This document shows, piece after piece, positions 1-7,794 of a stretch of DNA of 64,000 bases. The DNA lies in the NCBI GenBank assembly GCA_051252455.1, contig JBPOFM010000002.1, positions 124,001-188,000 of the forward strand. The letters are read 5' to 3'. Below the pieces are notes generated by a model that was not told the origin of the DNA, searched no databases, and was given only the letters and a program-made list of their open reading frames with translations. The position numbers were made by a program, and so were the translations under genes. How positions within the stretch are numbered: the stretch's first letter is position 1; every line of letters begins with the position of its first letter. The DNA comes from JBPOFM01 sp051252455. GTDB lineage: Bacteria; Bacteroidota; Bacteroidia; Flavobacteriales; Flavobacteriaceae.

Positions 1-608
1 ATAGCACCTCCATCTCCATAACAACCTAAATTTTTTGAAGGGAAAAAAGAAGTGGACGCCACATGTCCAATGGTTCCAGCTTTTGCTTTTTTACCATTGC
101 TATACGTGTAAGTGGCTCCAATGGCTTGTGCATTGTCTTCGATGACATAAAGATTATGCTCTTCTGCAATGGCCATAATCGCCTCCATATTGGCGCATTG
201 ACCAAATAGATGCACAGGAACAATCGCTTTGGTTTTGGGTGTGATCGCCTTTTTAATGGCGTCAATATCAATATTAAAACTCTTTGGGTCTACATCAACT
301 AAAACCGGAGTCAATTGCAATAAAGCAATCACTTCAACGGTTGCCGCAAATGTAAAATCCGCAGTAATGACTTCATCTCCTGGCTTCAGGTCAAGTCCCA
401 TCATGGCTATTTGAAGCGCATCCGTTCCGTTGGCGCAAGGTATAACGTGTTTGACCCCTAAATAAGTTTCAAGATTCTTTTGAAATTCATGAACCTTCGG
501 TCCGTTGATATATGCTGTGCTATCTAAAACTTCGGCAATTGAGGCATCAACCACCGTTTTTATTTTTGAATATTGACCTTTGAGATCAACCATTTGAATT
601 TTATTCAT
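1..608 (-). CDS. DegT/DnrJ/EryC1/StrS family aminotransferase, N-terminal part
   Basis: This is the first 202 or so codons of a PLP-dependent sugar aminotransferase; the 3' end is outside the window. The start ATG gives MNKIQMVDLKGQYSKIK, a typical family opening. Visible hallmarks are CANGTDALQIAM (cofactor-binding region), DEVITADFTFAATVE, VPVHLFGQ, VIEDNAQAIGA and SFFPSKNLGCYGDGGA, in which the Lys after PS should be the Schiff-base lysine. The family aminates nucleotide-bound keto-sugars for LPS, O-antigen or capsule. It diverges from waaA, which fits envelope polysaccharide synthesis, but the exact sugar cannot be told from this fragment. Confidence 0.9.
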   Translation of the reverse strand, partial: MNKIQMVDLKGQYSKIKTVVDASIAEVLDSTAYINGPKVHEFQKNLETYLGVKHVIPCANGTDALQIAMMGLDLKPGDEVITADFTFAATVEVIALLQLTPVLVDVDPKSFNIDIDAIKKAITPKTKAIVPVHLFGQCANMEAIMAIAEEHNLYVIEDNAQAIGATYTYSNGKKAKAGTIGHVASTSFFPSKNLGCYGDGGA

Positions 609-737
609 CGAAAGAAATTATGCATTAAGAATGATGTCACTAATAGTCATCAAGCGGTAGCGAATTTACGAAATTGTAAGCCTACAACCAATCGATTTAT
701 GGTAAAGTGATGTATTTTAGCAAAAAACAAAACCCAG

Positions 738-1973
738 TTGCGCTTTTTATATAACATCGGTATTTACATCGCCAATTTTCTCCTGAAAATCATCGCCTTA
801 TTCAACCATAAACTGAAATTAGGTGTCGAAGGTCGTGCAAAATCATTCAAACTATTACAAAATTCTATAAGTTCCATAGATAAAACCATCTGGTTCCACT
901 GCGCTTCTTTAGGTGAATATGAACAAGGCTTACCAGTCTTTAAGGAATTGAGAAAATCACACCCAAACCACAAAATCATATTGACGTTCTTCTCGCCATC
1001 AGGTTACGAAATCAGAAAAAACACCGAAGTCGCAGATGTCGTTGTCTATCTCCCAATGGATACAAAAGCAAACGCAATCCATTTTTTAAACATTGTAAAT
1101 CCCGAACTGACCGTATTTGTAAAATATGATATTTGGCCCAACTACTTACTGGAACTTAAGAAACGAAAGCGGAAAGCCATTTTAATCTCAGCACTCTTCC
1201 GAAGCAAGCAAACCTATTTCAAAGCTTTTGGCTCCATGATGCGCGAAGCATTGTCTGCCTTCGACCATATATTTGTTCAAGACAGCAAGTCTTTGGAGCT
1301 CCTCACATCCATCGATTTTAACAACGTGACCATTGCGGGAGATACTCGGTTCGACAGAGTTTCCGATCAATTAAATCAAAACAACAATCTCCCATTCATA
1401 GAAGAGTTCAAACAAGATAAGTTATGCATCGTCATCGGTAGTTCGTGGCCAGAAGATGAAGAACTTCTCATTCCCTTCATCAATAAAATGACAACAAAAG
1501 ATGTCAAATTCATCATCGCGCCGCACAACATCAAATCAAATCAAATCACCGATTTAGTCGAAAAATTAAAACCAAACACCGTTTTATTTTCCCAAAAAGA
1601 AAACAAAAATCTGAAAGATCATTCCGTCTTCATCATCGACACCATTGGGCTTTTGACCAAAATCTACAGCTATGCAGACATCGCCTATGTTGGTGGCGCC
1701 ATGGGAACGACGGGCTTACACAATATTCTAGAGCCAGCCGTATTCGGTGTGCCTATCCTCATCGGTAAAAATCATAACAAATTCCCTGAAGCACAACGTA
1801 TGATAGACAATGCAGGTGTCATCTCCGTTTCAACCTACGAACACTTGGAAAAAAACCTCAATGATTTAATTGAATCTGATTCAAAACGTATCAAACTGGG
1901 CAACAAGAACAAACAATTCATCAATTCTAACAAAGGCGCAGTCATCCAAATCCTTCATTATCTGCGTATATAA
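738..1973 (+). CDS. waaA: 3-deoxy-D-manno-octulosonic acid (Kdo) transferase
   Basis: Transfers Kdo from CMP-Kdo to the lipid A precursor at the inner membrane. 411 aa, normal for the family. An N-terminal membrane anchor (about residues 4-22) is followed by the N-terminal GT30 domain with HCASLGEYEQG, whose Glu60 is the expected catalytic base, and a C-terminal domain with GGAMGTTGLHNILEPAVFG and a basic KNHNKFPEA segment. The start is TTG: the next in-frame ATG lies well inside the conserved region, while MRFLYNIGIYIANFLLK is the usual flavobacterial beginning. A possible -7 box TATTTTAG lies just upstream, implying a very short 5' UTR. Family call is firm; the TTG start is an inference. 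Confidence 0.93.
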   Translation: MRFLYNIGIYIANFLLKIIALFNHKLKLGVEGRAKSFKLLQNSISSIDKTIWFHCASLGEYEQGLPVFKELRKSHPNHKIILTFFSPSGYEIRKNTEVADVVVYLPMDTKANAIHFLNIVNPELTVFVKYDIWPNYLLELKKRKRKAILISALFRSKQTYFKAFGSMMREALSAFDHIFVQDSKSLELLTSIDFNNVTIAGDTRFDRVSDQLNQNNNLPFIEEFKQDKLCIVIGSSWPEDEELLIPFINKMTTKDVKFIIAPHNIKSNQITDLVEKLKPNTVLFSQKENKNLKDHSVFIIDTIGLLTKIYSYADIAYVGGAMGTTGLHNILEPAVFGVPILIGKNHNKFPEAQRMIDNAGVISVSTYEHLEKNLNDLIESDSKRIKLGNKNKQFINSNKGAVIQILHYLRI

Positions 1974-1980
1974 GTCAAAC

Positions 1981-2027
1981 CTAATATGGATTGTGATACA
2001 CAGTTGCAATTTCACAATCTATATTAG
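1981..2027. repeat. 16-bp inverted repeat between waaA and a lipoprotein gene
   Basis: CTAATATGGATTGTGA (1981-1996) pairs with TCACAATCTATATTAG (2012-2027) around a 15-base loop; the only non-Watson-Crick pair is one G-U. No T-run follows, so it is not a standard terminator. It ends 30 bases before the next ATG and could be a 5' UTR hairpin or a palindromic operator. Confidence 0.7.
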
Positions 2028-2057
2028 CATCATTAATTAACACTAAAACTAATTACA

Positions 2058-2369
2058 ATGAAAAAAGTACTTTTATCTATGATGTTACTTGTGGCAATGA
2101 GTTTGTCCTTCACATCATGCAGAGACACAGACAAGAAGGCTGACGATATGGAAGATGCAATGGATGACGTTAACGATTCTATGGACGATGTAAACGATTC
2201 TATGGATGATACGGCCGACGACGTTGGCGATGCAATGAACGAAGCAGCCAACGAAACCGAAGGTGCACTTGAAAAAGCAGGAAAAGCTATTGACAATGCT
2301 GCGCAAGAAACTAAAGAAGCTGGTAGAGCAGTTGAAGACGCTGCAAAAGAAATCGGTGACGATAACTAG
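2058..2369 (+). CDS. Small acidic repeat lipoprotein of unknown function
   Basis: 103 aa. A signal peptide ends in the lipobox LSFTSC, predicting an acylated Cys after cleavage. The mature part is extremely acidic with a heptad-like repeat (MDDVNDS twice, then MDDTADD) and Ala/Glu/Lys-rich segments (NEAANETEGALEKAGKAIDN) that should form amphipathic helices, resembling low-complexity, LEA- or apolipoprotein-like chains. The DNA coding for the repeat is itself repeated at 21-base intervals. It is probably anchored in the inner or outer membrane facing the periplasm. No enzymatic domain is visible and no specific function is proposed. Confidence 0.85.
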   Translation: MKKVLLSMMLLVAMSLSFTSCRDTDKKADDMEDAMDDVNDSMDDVNDSMDDTADDVGDAMNEAANETEGALEKAGKAIDNAAQETKEAGRAVEDAAKEIGDDN

Positions 2370-2392
2370 TTAGCATCAAATATATAAATTGA

Positions 2393-2420
2393 AAGCCTTC
2401 CCATTCGGAAGGCTTATTTT
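2393..2420 (+). terminator. Rho-independent terminator-like hairpin
   Basis: AAGCCTTCC (2393-2401), a 5-base loop CATTC, and GGAAGGCTT (2407-2415), followed by ATTTTG. Perfect 9-bp stem with a weak T-run, placed 23 bases after the acidic lipoprotein. The hairpin sequence recurs almost unchanged at 4321-4347. Confidence 0.8.
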
Positions 2421-2502
2421 GTGCCCACAAAAATTTCCTGTAAGATTTAACGCAACCTTTCATACTTTTTCGCATCTTTATGAAAACTACAATCACTTCA
2501 CT

Positions 2503-4290
2503 ATGAAAAACATCCAACTCATCACACTCTGTTTGCTAGTTCTCTTAATGTCCTGCAACAAAGACGACGGCCCTTCAAGCGACAATCCAAATCAAGAACC
2601 AGACCCAACCGCATTTGCTGAAAACTTCGGCAGTGAAATCCAACGCAATTTCCTCGGTAACGTCATCGATGCAAACCGAAACCCAATCCAAGGCGTCACC
2701 ATCACCATCGGTTCAAAAACATCACAGACCGACGCCAATGGTATCTTCATCATCAATGATGCAACTGTCCATCAACGTTTCGGATACGTCAAGGCAGAAA
2801 AGGTGGGCTACCTCCACGGCTCCCGGTCCGTAGTCCCTTCCTCTGGTACAAACAAAGTCACCATCATGCTCCTTCAAGAAAACGTTGTGGGCACTGTCAA
2901 TTCAGGTACTCCCGAAACCATCGCACTTTCCAATGGCGCTTCCGTAGCGTTGCAGGGCGATTACAAAAAAGAAGATGGCACAGCCTATTCAGGTAGCGTC
3001 AACGTCATCATGCACCACCTCGACCCATCCGATGATGATATGAAAGACCAAATGCCAGGCATGCTCTACGCCGCCAATAACCAAAACGAGGAACGCATGC
3101 TTCAAACCTTCGGGATGTTGGCTGTAGAATTGAGAGGTAGTGGAGGAGAAAACCTCAACCTAGCTGATGGTTCTTCCGCCGAAATCAAAATGCCTCTAGA
3201 TGCATCTTTAATGTCTACGGCACCAAGCACCATCCCCTTGTGGCATTTCGATGAAACCTATGGGTATTGGATAGAAGATGGCGAGGCAACGCTTGTAGGC
3301 AATGCTTATATTGGGACTGTCACGCATTTCTCTTTTTGGAATTGTGATATACCTGCAAAGGCAGTCAATTTATCAGTGCAAGTTTTAGACGCCGAACAGA
3401 ATGCTTTAAGTTACATAACAGTTAAAATAATTAGTAGTATCTATGGCGCTAGCAGGGGTGTTACCAATTCGTCAGGATGGGTTTCCGGTTTGGTTCCAGA
3501 AGATGAAACTCTAGTGCTAGAACTATTCGATGCTTCTTTGTGTGGCGATGTAGCTTTATATACGACAACCATCGGCCCGTTCAGTGTCGATTCTTTTATT
3601 GAAATCTCAATCCCTAATTCTCCAAGTATTATATCTGAAAAGGTATTCGGTGATTTTAATACATGTAGTGGAAATCCTATTACTGATGGATACGTCATGT
3701 TAGAATCAAATAACATATTTTACTTTGATAGCGTAGATGATGGAAATTTTGAAATGACATTTTCAAGATGTGTTAATCCCAACAACATCTTCAAGCTAAA
3801 GGCCTTTGATCATATAAACACGCAAGAAACTGATAACATCAATTATACATTTACATCACCTATTACGAATGTGGGTACAATAGCTTCGTGTAACGTTATC
3901 GAAGAGTTTATTACCTATCAAATAGATGGTAATGAAACAATAACATATTATTCACAAATAACGGGCGTCATGGATGGTCAAAATTATTTAAGCTGTCGCT
4001 ATGTTGCACCTTCCAATTCCGGATCAGATAATTATTTGTTTCTTACAGTTGTAGACGAAAGTTCGCCATTGTCCATTGGCTCATATGCGTCATCCGATAC
4101 CTTTCTAACATTTATAGATGATGAGTATGCCACAGAATCCAATGGCTTACAAGTAGACATAACAGTTAATATTTCGCTCCTTGGCAATGTCGGAGAATAT
4201 ATAGACATGAATTTTACAGGGACTTTTATTGGTACTGATGCCGTATCACATACCATAACGGGCACTGTTCATGCATTAAGAGATTTTTAG
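2503..4290 (+). CDS. Lipoprotein with carboxypeptidase-regulatory-like domain
   Basis: 595 aa from the ATG chosen here. The frame opens earlier, but an earlier start would include the preceding terminator and lose the signal peptide. MKNIQLITLCLLVLLMSC is a lipoprotein signal with Cys18 as the lipidation site, followed by an Asp/Asn/Pro-rich linker. Residues about 50-115 (GNVIDANRNPIQGVTITIGS, then TDANGIFIINDA) form a CarboxypepD_reg-like beta-sandwich as in many Bacteroidota surface proteins; a second related segment is suggested near VQVLDAEQNALSYITVKI. The remainder looks beta-rich with no catalytic motif recognised. Likely an exported surface or outer-membrane lipoprotein; ligand unknown. 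Confidence 0.82.
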   Translation: MKNIQLITLCLLVLLMSCNKDDGPSSDNPNQEPDPTAFAENFGSEIQRNFLGNVIDANRNPIQGVTITIGSKTSQTDANGIFIINDATVHQRFGYVKAEKVGYLHGSRSVVPSSGTNKVTIMLLQENVVGTVNSGTPETIALSNGASVALQGDYKKEDGTAYSGSVNVIMHHLDPSDDDMKDQMPGMLYAANNQNEERMLQTFGMLAVELRGSGGENLNLADGSSAEIKMPLDASLMSTAPSTIPLWHFDETYGYWIEDGEATLVGNAYIGTVTHFSFWNCDIPAKAVNLSVQVLDAEQNALSYITVKIISSIYGASRGVTNSSGWVSGLVPEDETLVLELFDASLCGDVALYTTTIGPFSVDSFIEISIPNSPSIISEKVFGDFNTCSGNPITDGYVMLESNNIFYFDSVDDGNFEMTFSRCVNPNNIFKLKAFDHINTQETDNINYTFTSPITNVGTIASCNVIEEFITYQIDGNETITYYSQITGVMDGQNYLSCRYVAPSNSGSDNYLFLTVVDESSPLSIGSYASSDTFLTFIDDEYATESNGLQVDITVNISLLGNVGEYIDMNFTGTFIGTDAVSHTITGTVHALRDF

Positions 4291-4320
4291 AAACATAAAT
4301 ACTTAAAAAACAAGCATTCA

Positions 4321-4350
4321 AAAAGCCTTCCAATTCGGAAGGCTTTTTTT
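4321..4350 (+). terminator. Rho-independent terminator
   Basis: AAAAGCCTTCC (4321-4331), loop AATTC, GGAAGGCTTTT (4337-4347) and continuing T-run. Strong 11-bp stem, 30 bases after the lipoprotein stop. Confidence 0.93.
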
Positions 4351-4961
4351 ATTTCTCCCATTTATCCATTCCATATTTCATAACGCTCTGATAATTGTCG
4401 TTTATCGAACATTTTTCCCATTCATATGTTAAAAAATAACATTTATACCTCATTTCCTTGTCTAGCTTTTTAAAAACGCAAACCTTTGTCCCATAGTTTA
4501 GCCCAAATCATTAACTCATTAATAGCAATCATTTTAAGACAGTCCCCAAAAGTGTCCTAAAACATCTAGAAGTTGTGGCATTGAAACCGTAGGATCTATA
4601 GCATCCTCCCCATCATCGCCACGGCAATTAAAACCTACATATCATGATGCCACATGATTTTTTAGAAGATATCGTCACCGAAATCAATGACCCGCAACGC
4701 ACCATTCCAACTAAAAACCAGCGTGCCCCCACACCCCTTAAGCACTTCAAGCACTTTGTCAAGAGCCGCTTACACAAAGACAAACCCATGAATCGGCATG
4801 CTCACGTCAGGTAACTGCACTAGTATTCTATAGTTATTTTCGAGGCTTTTTATCAAAAGCCTAACCGAATTCTGTACTGTAAAAAAAAAGTTTTTACACT
4901 TTGTAAAACATATTATTTTTTTATATAAATTCACGTCATTAACCAACTAAAACCCAGTTAT
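4351..4961. other. Intergenic region with one small ORF and hairpins
   Basis: No long gene is present. It contains a 56-codon ORF (4644-4814), a perfect hairpin AGGCTTTT-TATC-AAAAGCCT (4843-4862) without a T-run, and a second A/T hairpin TGTAAAAA/TTTTTACA (4878-4898) about 60 bases before the next gene. From 4351 to 4643 nothing could be recognised. Confidence 0.6.
4644..4814 (+). CDS. Possible small basic protein, 56 aa
   Basis: ATGATG start and TAA stop with no internal stop. The product starts MMPHDFLEDIVTEINDPQ, then has a Pro/Lys/His-rich basic half (APTPLKHFKHFVKSRLHKDK). Codons are ordinary and the stretch is visibly more GC-rich than the flanking non-coding DNA, which supports coding. 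No family is recognised and no signal peptide is seen. It lies 147 bases upstream of another unknown gene in the same direction. It could be chance; conservation in relatives would decide. Confidence 0.45.
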   Translation: MMPHDFLEDIVTEINDPQRTIPTKNQRAPTPLKHFKHFVKSRLHKDKPMNRHAHVR

Positions 4962-5690
4962 ATGGCATCCAATTCAGAAATTGGTAACGCAATTAATATT
5001 GCAAATCTTGGAACCCTCCACGGATACACCCTTCAAGTAGGTCCCCTTTGGAATCCTACAAGTTCAAAACTCGCATCACCAGCAATTAACACACTCTTTG
5101 TAGATGCCTCGGCTCTACAAACAGACGTGAATGATTCCCTGCCGCCTTATTCGCTCGCTGTGGACTTTCGCGAAGCGCTTTTCGGGCCTGTGCCTAAAAA
5201 CCTCACGCGTCTGCGCAAGTCATTCAAGGTTACAGAGGGTGTTACAACTGGCGAATTAGACAATTTAGACACCCTCATTCGAAAGTACAAAGGTGAAAAA
5301 AAAGTAAAACCAAAAGTCGTCGACCCAAACAAAGACCCGTATTCAGATGCACAATTGTCCTATGTACAACGCACTAATACAATTGGAGAAATCGTTGCGT
5401 TTCTTCAAAGCGTCGCAGTTTTCAATCCCAATGAAGCAGAGTTCAAACCCAGCTACTACATCAACCTAAAAGCAACCATGCTTACCGCTACAAAAAATGT
5501 TGGTGACACTTTTGGCGTAAACGCCGTAGAACGCGGCAAACGAGACACAAAACTTTATAAAGGAGATGACAGCGTGGTACATGTAGGTAATATGGGCAAA
5601 GCGTATTTCGAAACGATCTTGCCACCCAACGACCCAATCCTAAAAGCAGTAAGAAGATTAAAATTCACAAAACCAAGTCACATTAAGTAA
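4962..5690 (+). CDS. Conserved-type hypothetical protein, 242 aa
   Basis: Opens MASNSEIGNAINIANLGTLH with no signal peptide, so cytosolic. The protein is hydrophilic, with no catalytic motif, membrane segment or cysteine. The middle (about 105-125) carries a Lys-rich stretch KGEKKVKPKV, and the C-terminus is basic (RRLKFTKPSHIK). I have an impression that proteins with this type of N-terminus (NSE-GNA/H-N-ANL) recur in Bacteroidota, but I cannot name a family. Immediately downstream, within 9 bases, begins the 21-base repeat array, and a terminator follows that, so the array is probably transcribed as its 3' UTR. Confidence 0.75.
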   Translation: MASNSEIGNAINIANLGTLHGYTLQVGPLWNPTSSKLASPAINTLFVDASALQTDVNDSLPPYSLAVDFREALFGPVPKNLTRLRKSFKVTEGVTTGELDNLDTLIRKYKGEKKVKPKVVDPNKDPYSDAQLSYVQRTNTIGEIVAFLQSVAVFNPNEAEFKPSYYINLKATMLTATKNVGDTFGVNAVERGKRDTKLYKGDDSVVHVGNMGKAYFETILPPNDPILKAVRRLKFTKPSHIK

Positions 5691-5698
5691 TAATAGGA

Positions 5699-5929
5699 TT
5701 TCAAATGAATAAAATATAATTTCAAATGAAAGTAATGTGAGTTCAAATGAAAACAACAAAAGTTCAAATGGAGGTAATTTAATTTTAAATGAATACAATC
5801 AGAATTCAAATGAATGTATTTTTATTTCGAATGAATAAAATCAGAATTTAAAAGAAAGTATTTTAATTTTGAATGAATACAATCAGAATTCAAATGAAGA
5901 AGGTGCGATTTCAAAAAGATAATTCTTAA
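5699..5929 (+). repeat. Array of eleven abutting 21-base degenerate repeats
   Basis: Units begin at 5699, 5720, 5741, 5762, 5783, 5804, 5825, 5846, 5867, 5888 and 5909 with no insertion or deletion. The conserved core is TTCAAATGAA, an 8-base inverted repeat (TTCA/TGAA) around AA; the remaining 11 bases vary, although the 5th and 9th units are nearly identical. Read in the frame TTY CAA ATG the units give heptads of the form (F/V/I)QM(N/K)xxx, broken by stops in most units. It may be a decayed coding repeat, a phased protein-binding array (21 bp is two helical turns) or a structured 3' UTR. Confidence 0.9.
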
Positions 5930-5960
5930 TTCAGAATAATCAAACCTCTAAACCCAACCG

Positions 5961-5994
5961 AAAAAAGTCTTCTGTAACGAAGGCTTTTTTTTTT
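5961..5994 (+). terminator. Rho-independent terminator after the 21-base array
   Basis: AAGTCTTC (5966-5973), loop TGTAAC, GAAGGCTT with one G-U pair, then a run of ten T. It closes the transcription unit of the 242-aa protein plus the repeat array. Confidence 0.88.
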
Positions 5995-6113
5995 AAATAT
6001 AAAACAGCCATTAAAACATGTTGAAACCTCACCTTTTAACATTTCTACAATAACATCATTTCACATTTATTCCGTATTTTGTAATCCATAAATATAATCC
6101 CTAAAAAAGCATC

Positions 6114-7685
6114 ATGAATAAATTTAAAACGGCATTATTTGCCATACTTTTTATTGCAACTATTACACACGCTCAAGACAATCAAACCGTCATTGACAAT
6201 ATGGTCAAAGAAGCAACAGAAAATTCCCAATTAGAACCTCTCGCACACCATTTACTAGACGTCATTGGCCCACGTTTAACAGGTACACCACAACTAAAAG
6301 AAGCCAACGACTGGATTGTCGCAAAATATAAAGAGTGGGGCATCTCCGCAAAAAATGAAGCATGGGGCGAATGGAAAGCATGGGAAAGAGGCATCACCCA
6401 CATCGATATGATTTCCCCTAGAGTACAAACATTAGACGGAATGCAACTCGCTTGGAGCCCAGGCACAGGTCCAAAAGGCGTTACGGCAGAAGCAGTGATC
6501 CTTCCAACCTTCAATTCTGAAGAAGATTTTACCGCATGGTTAAAAACAATCAAAGGTAAATTCGTAATGATCTCTCCCAACCAAGTCACAGGTCGTCCAG
6601 ATGACAACTGGAAAGAATACGCCACAGACGAATCCTTCGAAGCTATGAAAAAGCTACGTGACACCATGGATAGTCGGTTTAAGGAAAACTTAAAGAAAAC
6701 AGGGTATAGCAATTGGAGAGGCACAAGTTTCAACGAAGAAGGCATCAAATTGATCGAGTCTGCCGGCGCAGCTGGAATCATTGCGTCGTATTGGTCAAAG
6801 GAAATCGGTTCCAACAAAATCTTTGGTGCATCTACCACCAAGATACCTACTGTAGACATCGAACTGGAAGATTACACAATGCTCTATCGTATGGTAGAAT
6901 ATGGTGATAAGCCTAAACTAAAAATTGTATCCGAATCCAAAGATTTAGGAACAACTCCTGTCTTTAACACCATTGCTGAAATAAAAGGAACAGAAAAACC
7001 AGAGGAATACATCATTCTATCTGCCCATTTAGATTCTTGGGATGGCGCAACAGGTGCTACAGATAATGGTACAGGTACCATCGTAATGATGGAAGCCATG
7101 CGTTTATTGAAAAAACTATATCCTAATCCAAAACGTACCATCATTGCAGGGCATTGGGGAAGTGAAGAACAAGGTCTCAATGGTTCAAGAGCGTATGTTG
7201 AAGATCATCCTGAAATAGTGGCTAATATCCAAGCAGTGTTTAACCAGGATAATGGAACGGGTCGTGTGGTTAATTTATCTGGCGCAGGATTTCTACATTC
7301 ATACGAATATCTTACTCGATGGTTGGAAGCAGTTCCAAATGACATTTCAAAACATATTGAAACCGCCTTCCCGGGATCGCCAAGTGGTGGTGGTTCAGAT
7401 AATGCGTCGTTTGTGGCGGCAGGAGCTCCCGCTTTCAATTTAAGTTCCTTAAGTTGGGATTATGGAACTTATACGTGGCATACCAACAGGGATACCTATG
7501 ATAAAATTGTCTTTGATGACGTTCGTGGAAATGCCATTCTTGCAGCAATATTAACTTATATGGCAAGTGAAGATGAAGCTAAAACCTCTAATGAAAAGAG
7601 CGTGTTGCCAAATAGTAAACGAACTGGCAAACAACAGGAGTGGCCAACAGCTAAATCTCCTACAAGAAAAGGTGGAATGGATTAA
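6114..7685 (+). CDS. Secreted M28-family zinc peptidase
   Basis: 523 aa with a Sec signal (MNKFKTALFAILFIATITHAQ, cleavage after Ala20). A PA-type insert occupies about residues 110-275 and the M28 catalytic domain about 280-500. Metal and catalytic residues are all visible: His305 in SAHLDSWD, Asp317 in GATDNGTG, Glu351 and Glu352 in GSEEQG, Asp379 in NQDNGTG and His456 in WHTNRDTYD. The family holds aminopeptidases and carboxypeptidases that trim peptides outside the cytoplasm. The C-terminus is a basic tail without a recognisable type IX sorting domain, so it is probably periplasmic or released. Specificity cannot be read from sequence. Confidence 0.92.
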   Translation: MNKFKTALFAILFIATITHAQDNQTVIDNMVKEATENSQLEPLAHHLLDVIGPRLTGTPQLKEANDWIVAKYKEWGISAKNEAWGEWKAWERGITHIDMISPRVQTLDGMQLAWSPGTGPKGVTAEAVILPTFNSEEDFTAWLKTIKGKFVMISPNQVTGRPDDNWKEYATDESFEAMKKLRDTMDSRFKENLKKTGYSNWRGTSFNEEGIKLIESAGAAGIIASYWSKEIGSNKIFGASTTKIPTVDIELEDYTMLYRMVEYGDKPKLKIVSESKDLGTTPVFNTIAEIKGTEKPEEYIILSAHLDSWDGATGATDNGTGTIVMMEAMRLLKKLYPNPKRTIIAGHWGSEEQGLNGSRAYVEDHPEIVANIQAVFNQDNGTGRVVNLSGAGFLHSYEYLTRWLEAVPNDISKHIETAFPGSPSGGGSDNASFVAAGAPAFNLSSLSWDYGTYTWHTNRDTYDKIVFDDVRGNAILAAILTYMASEDEAKTSNEKSVLPNSKRTGKQQEWPTAKSPTRKGGMD

Positions 7686-7709
7686 TTCCAGGAAAATTTA
7701 AAACAAAAA

Positions 7710-7743
7710 AAACCTCCAACTTATTATAAGTCGGAGGTTTTTT
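7710..7743. terminator. Bidirectional terminator between the M28 peptidase and metK
   Basis: AAACCTCCAACTT (7710-7722), loop ATTAT, AAGTCGGAGGTTT (7728-7740): 12 of 13 pairs. T-run on the right and A-run on the left, so it can serve both convergent genes. Confidence 0.9.
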
Positions 7744-7794
7744 AATGAATGAATTTTAATCTATCTATTTCCCAAATTGGGTAATCTATATATA

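Noticed and set aside
2389..2502. Longer N-terminus for the 595-aa lipoprotein
   Set aside because: The extension would be translated from the preceding terminator hairpin and would hide the lipoprotein signal peptide.
5699..5929. Possible CRISPR array
   Set aside because: Units abut every 21 bases without unique spacers, the repeats are degenerate, and no cas gene is nearby.
6182..6859. 225-codon open frame on the minus strand
   Set aside because: It is antisense to the M28 peptidase, whose catalytic motifs, signal peptide and terminator are clear; the antisense frame has no promoter or recognisable domain.
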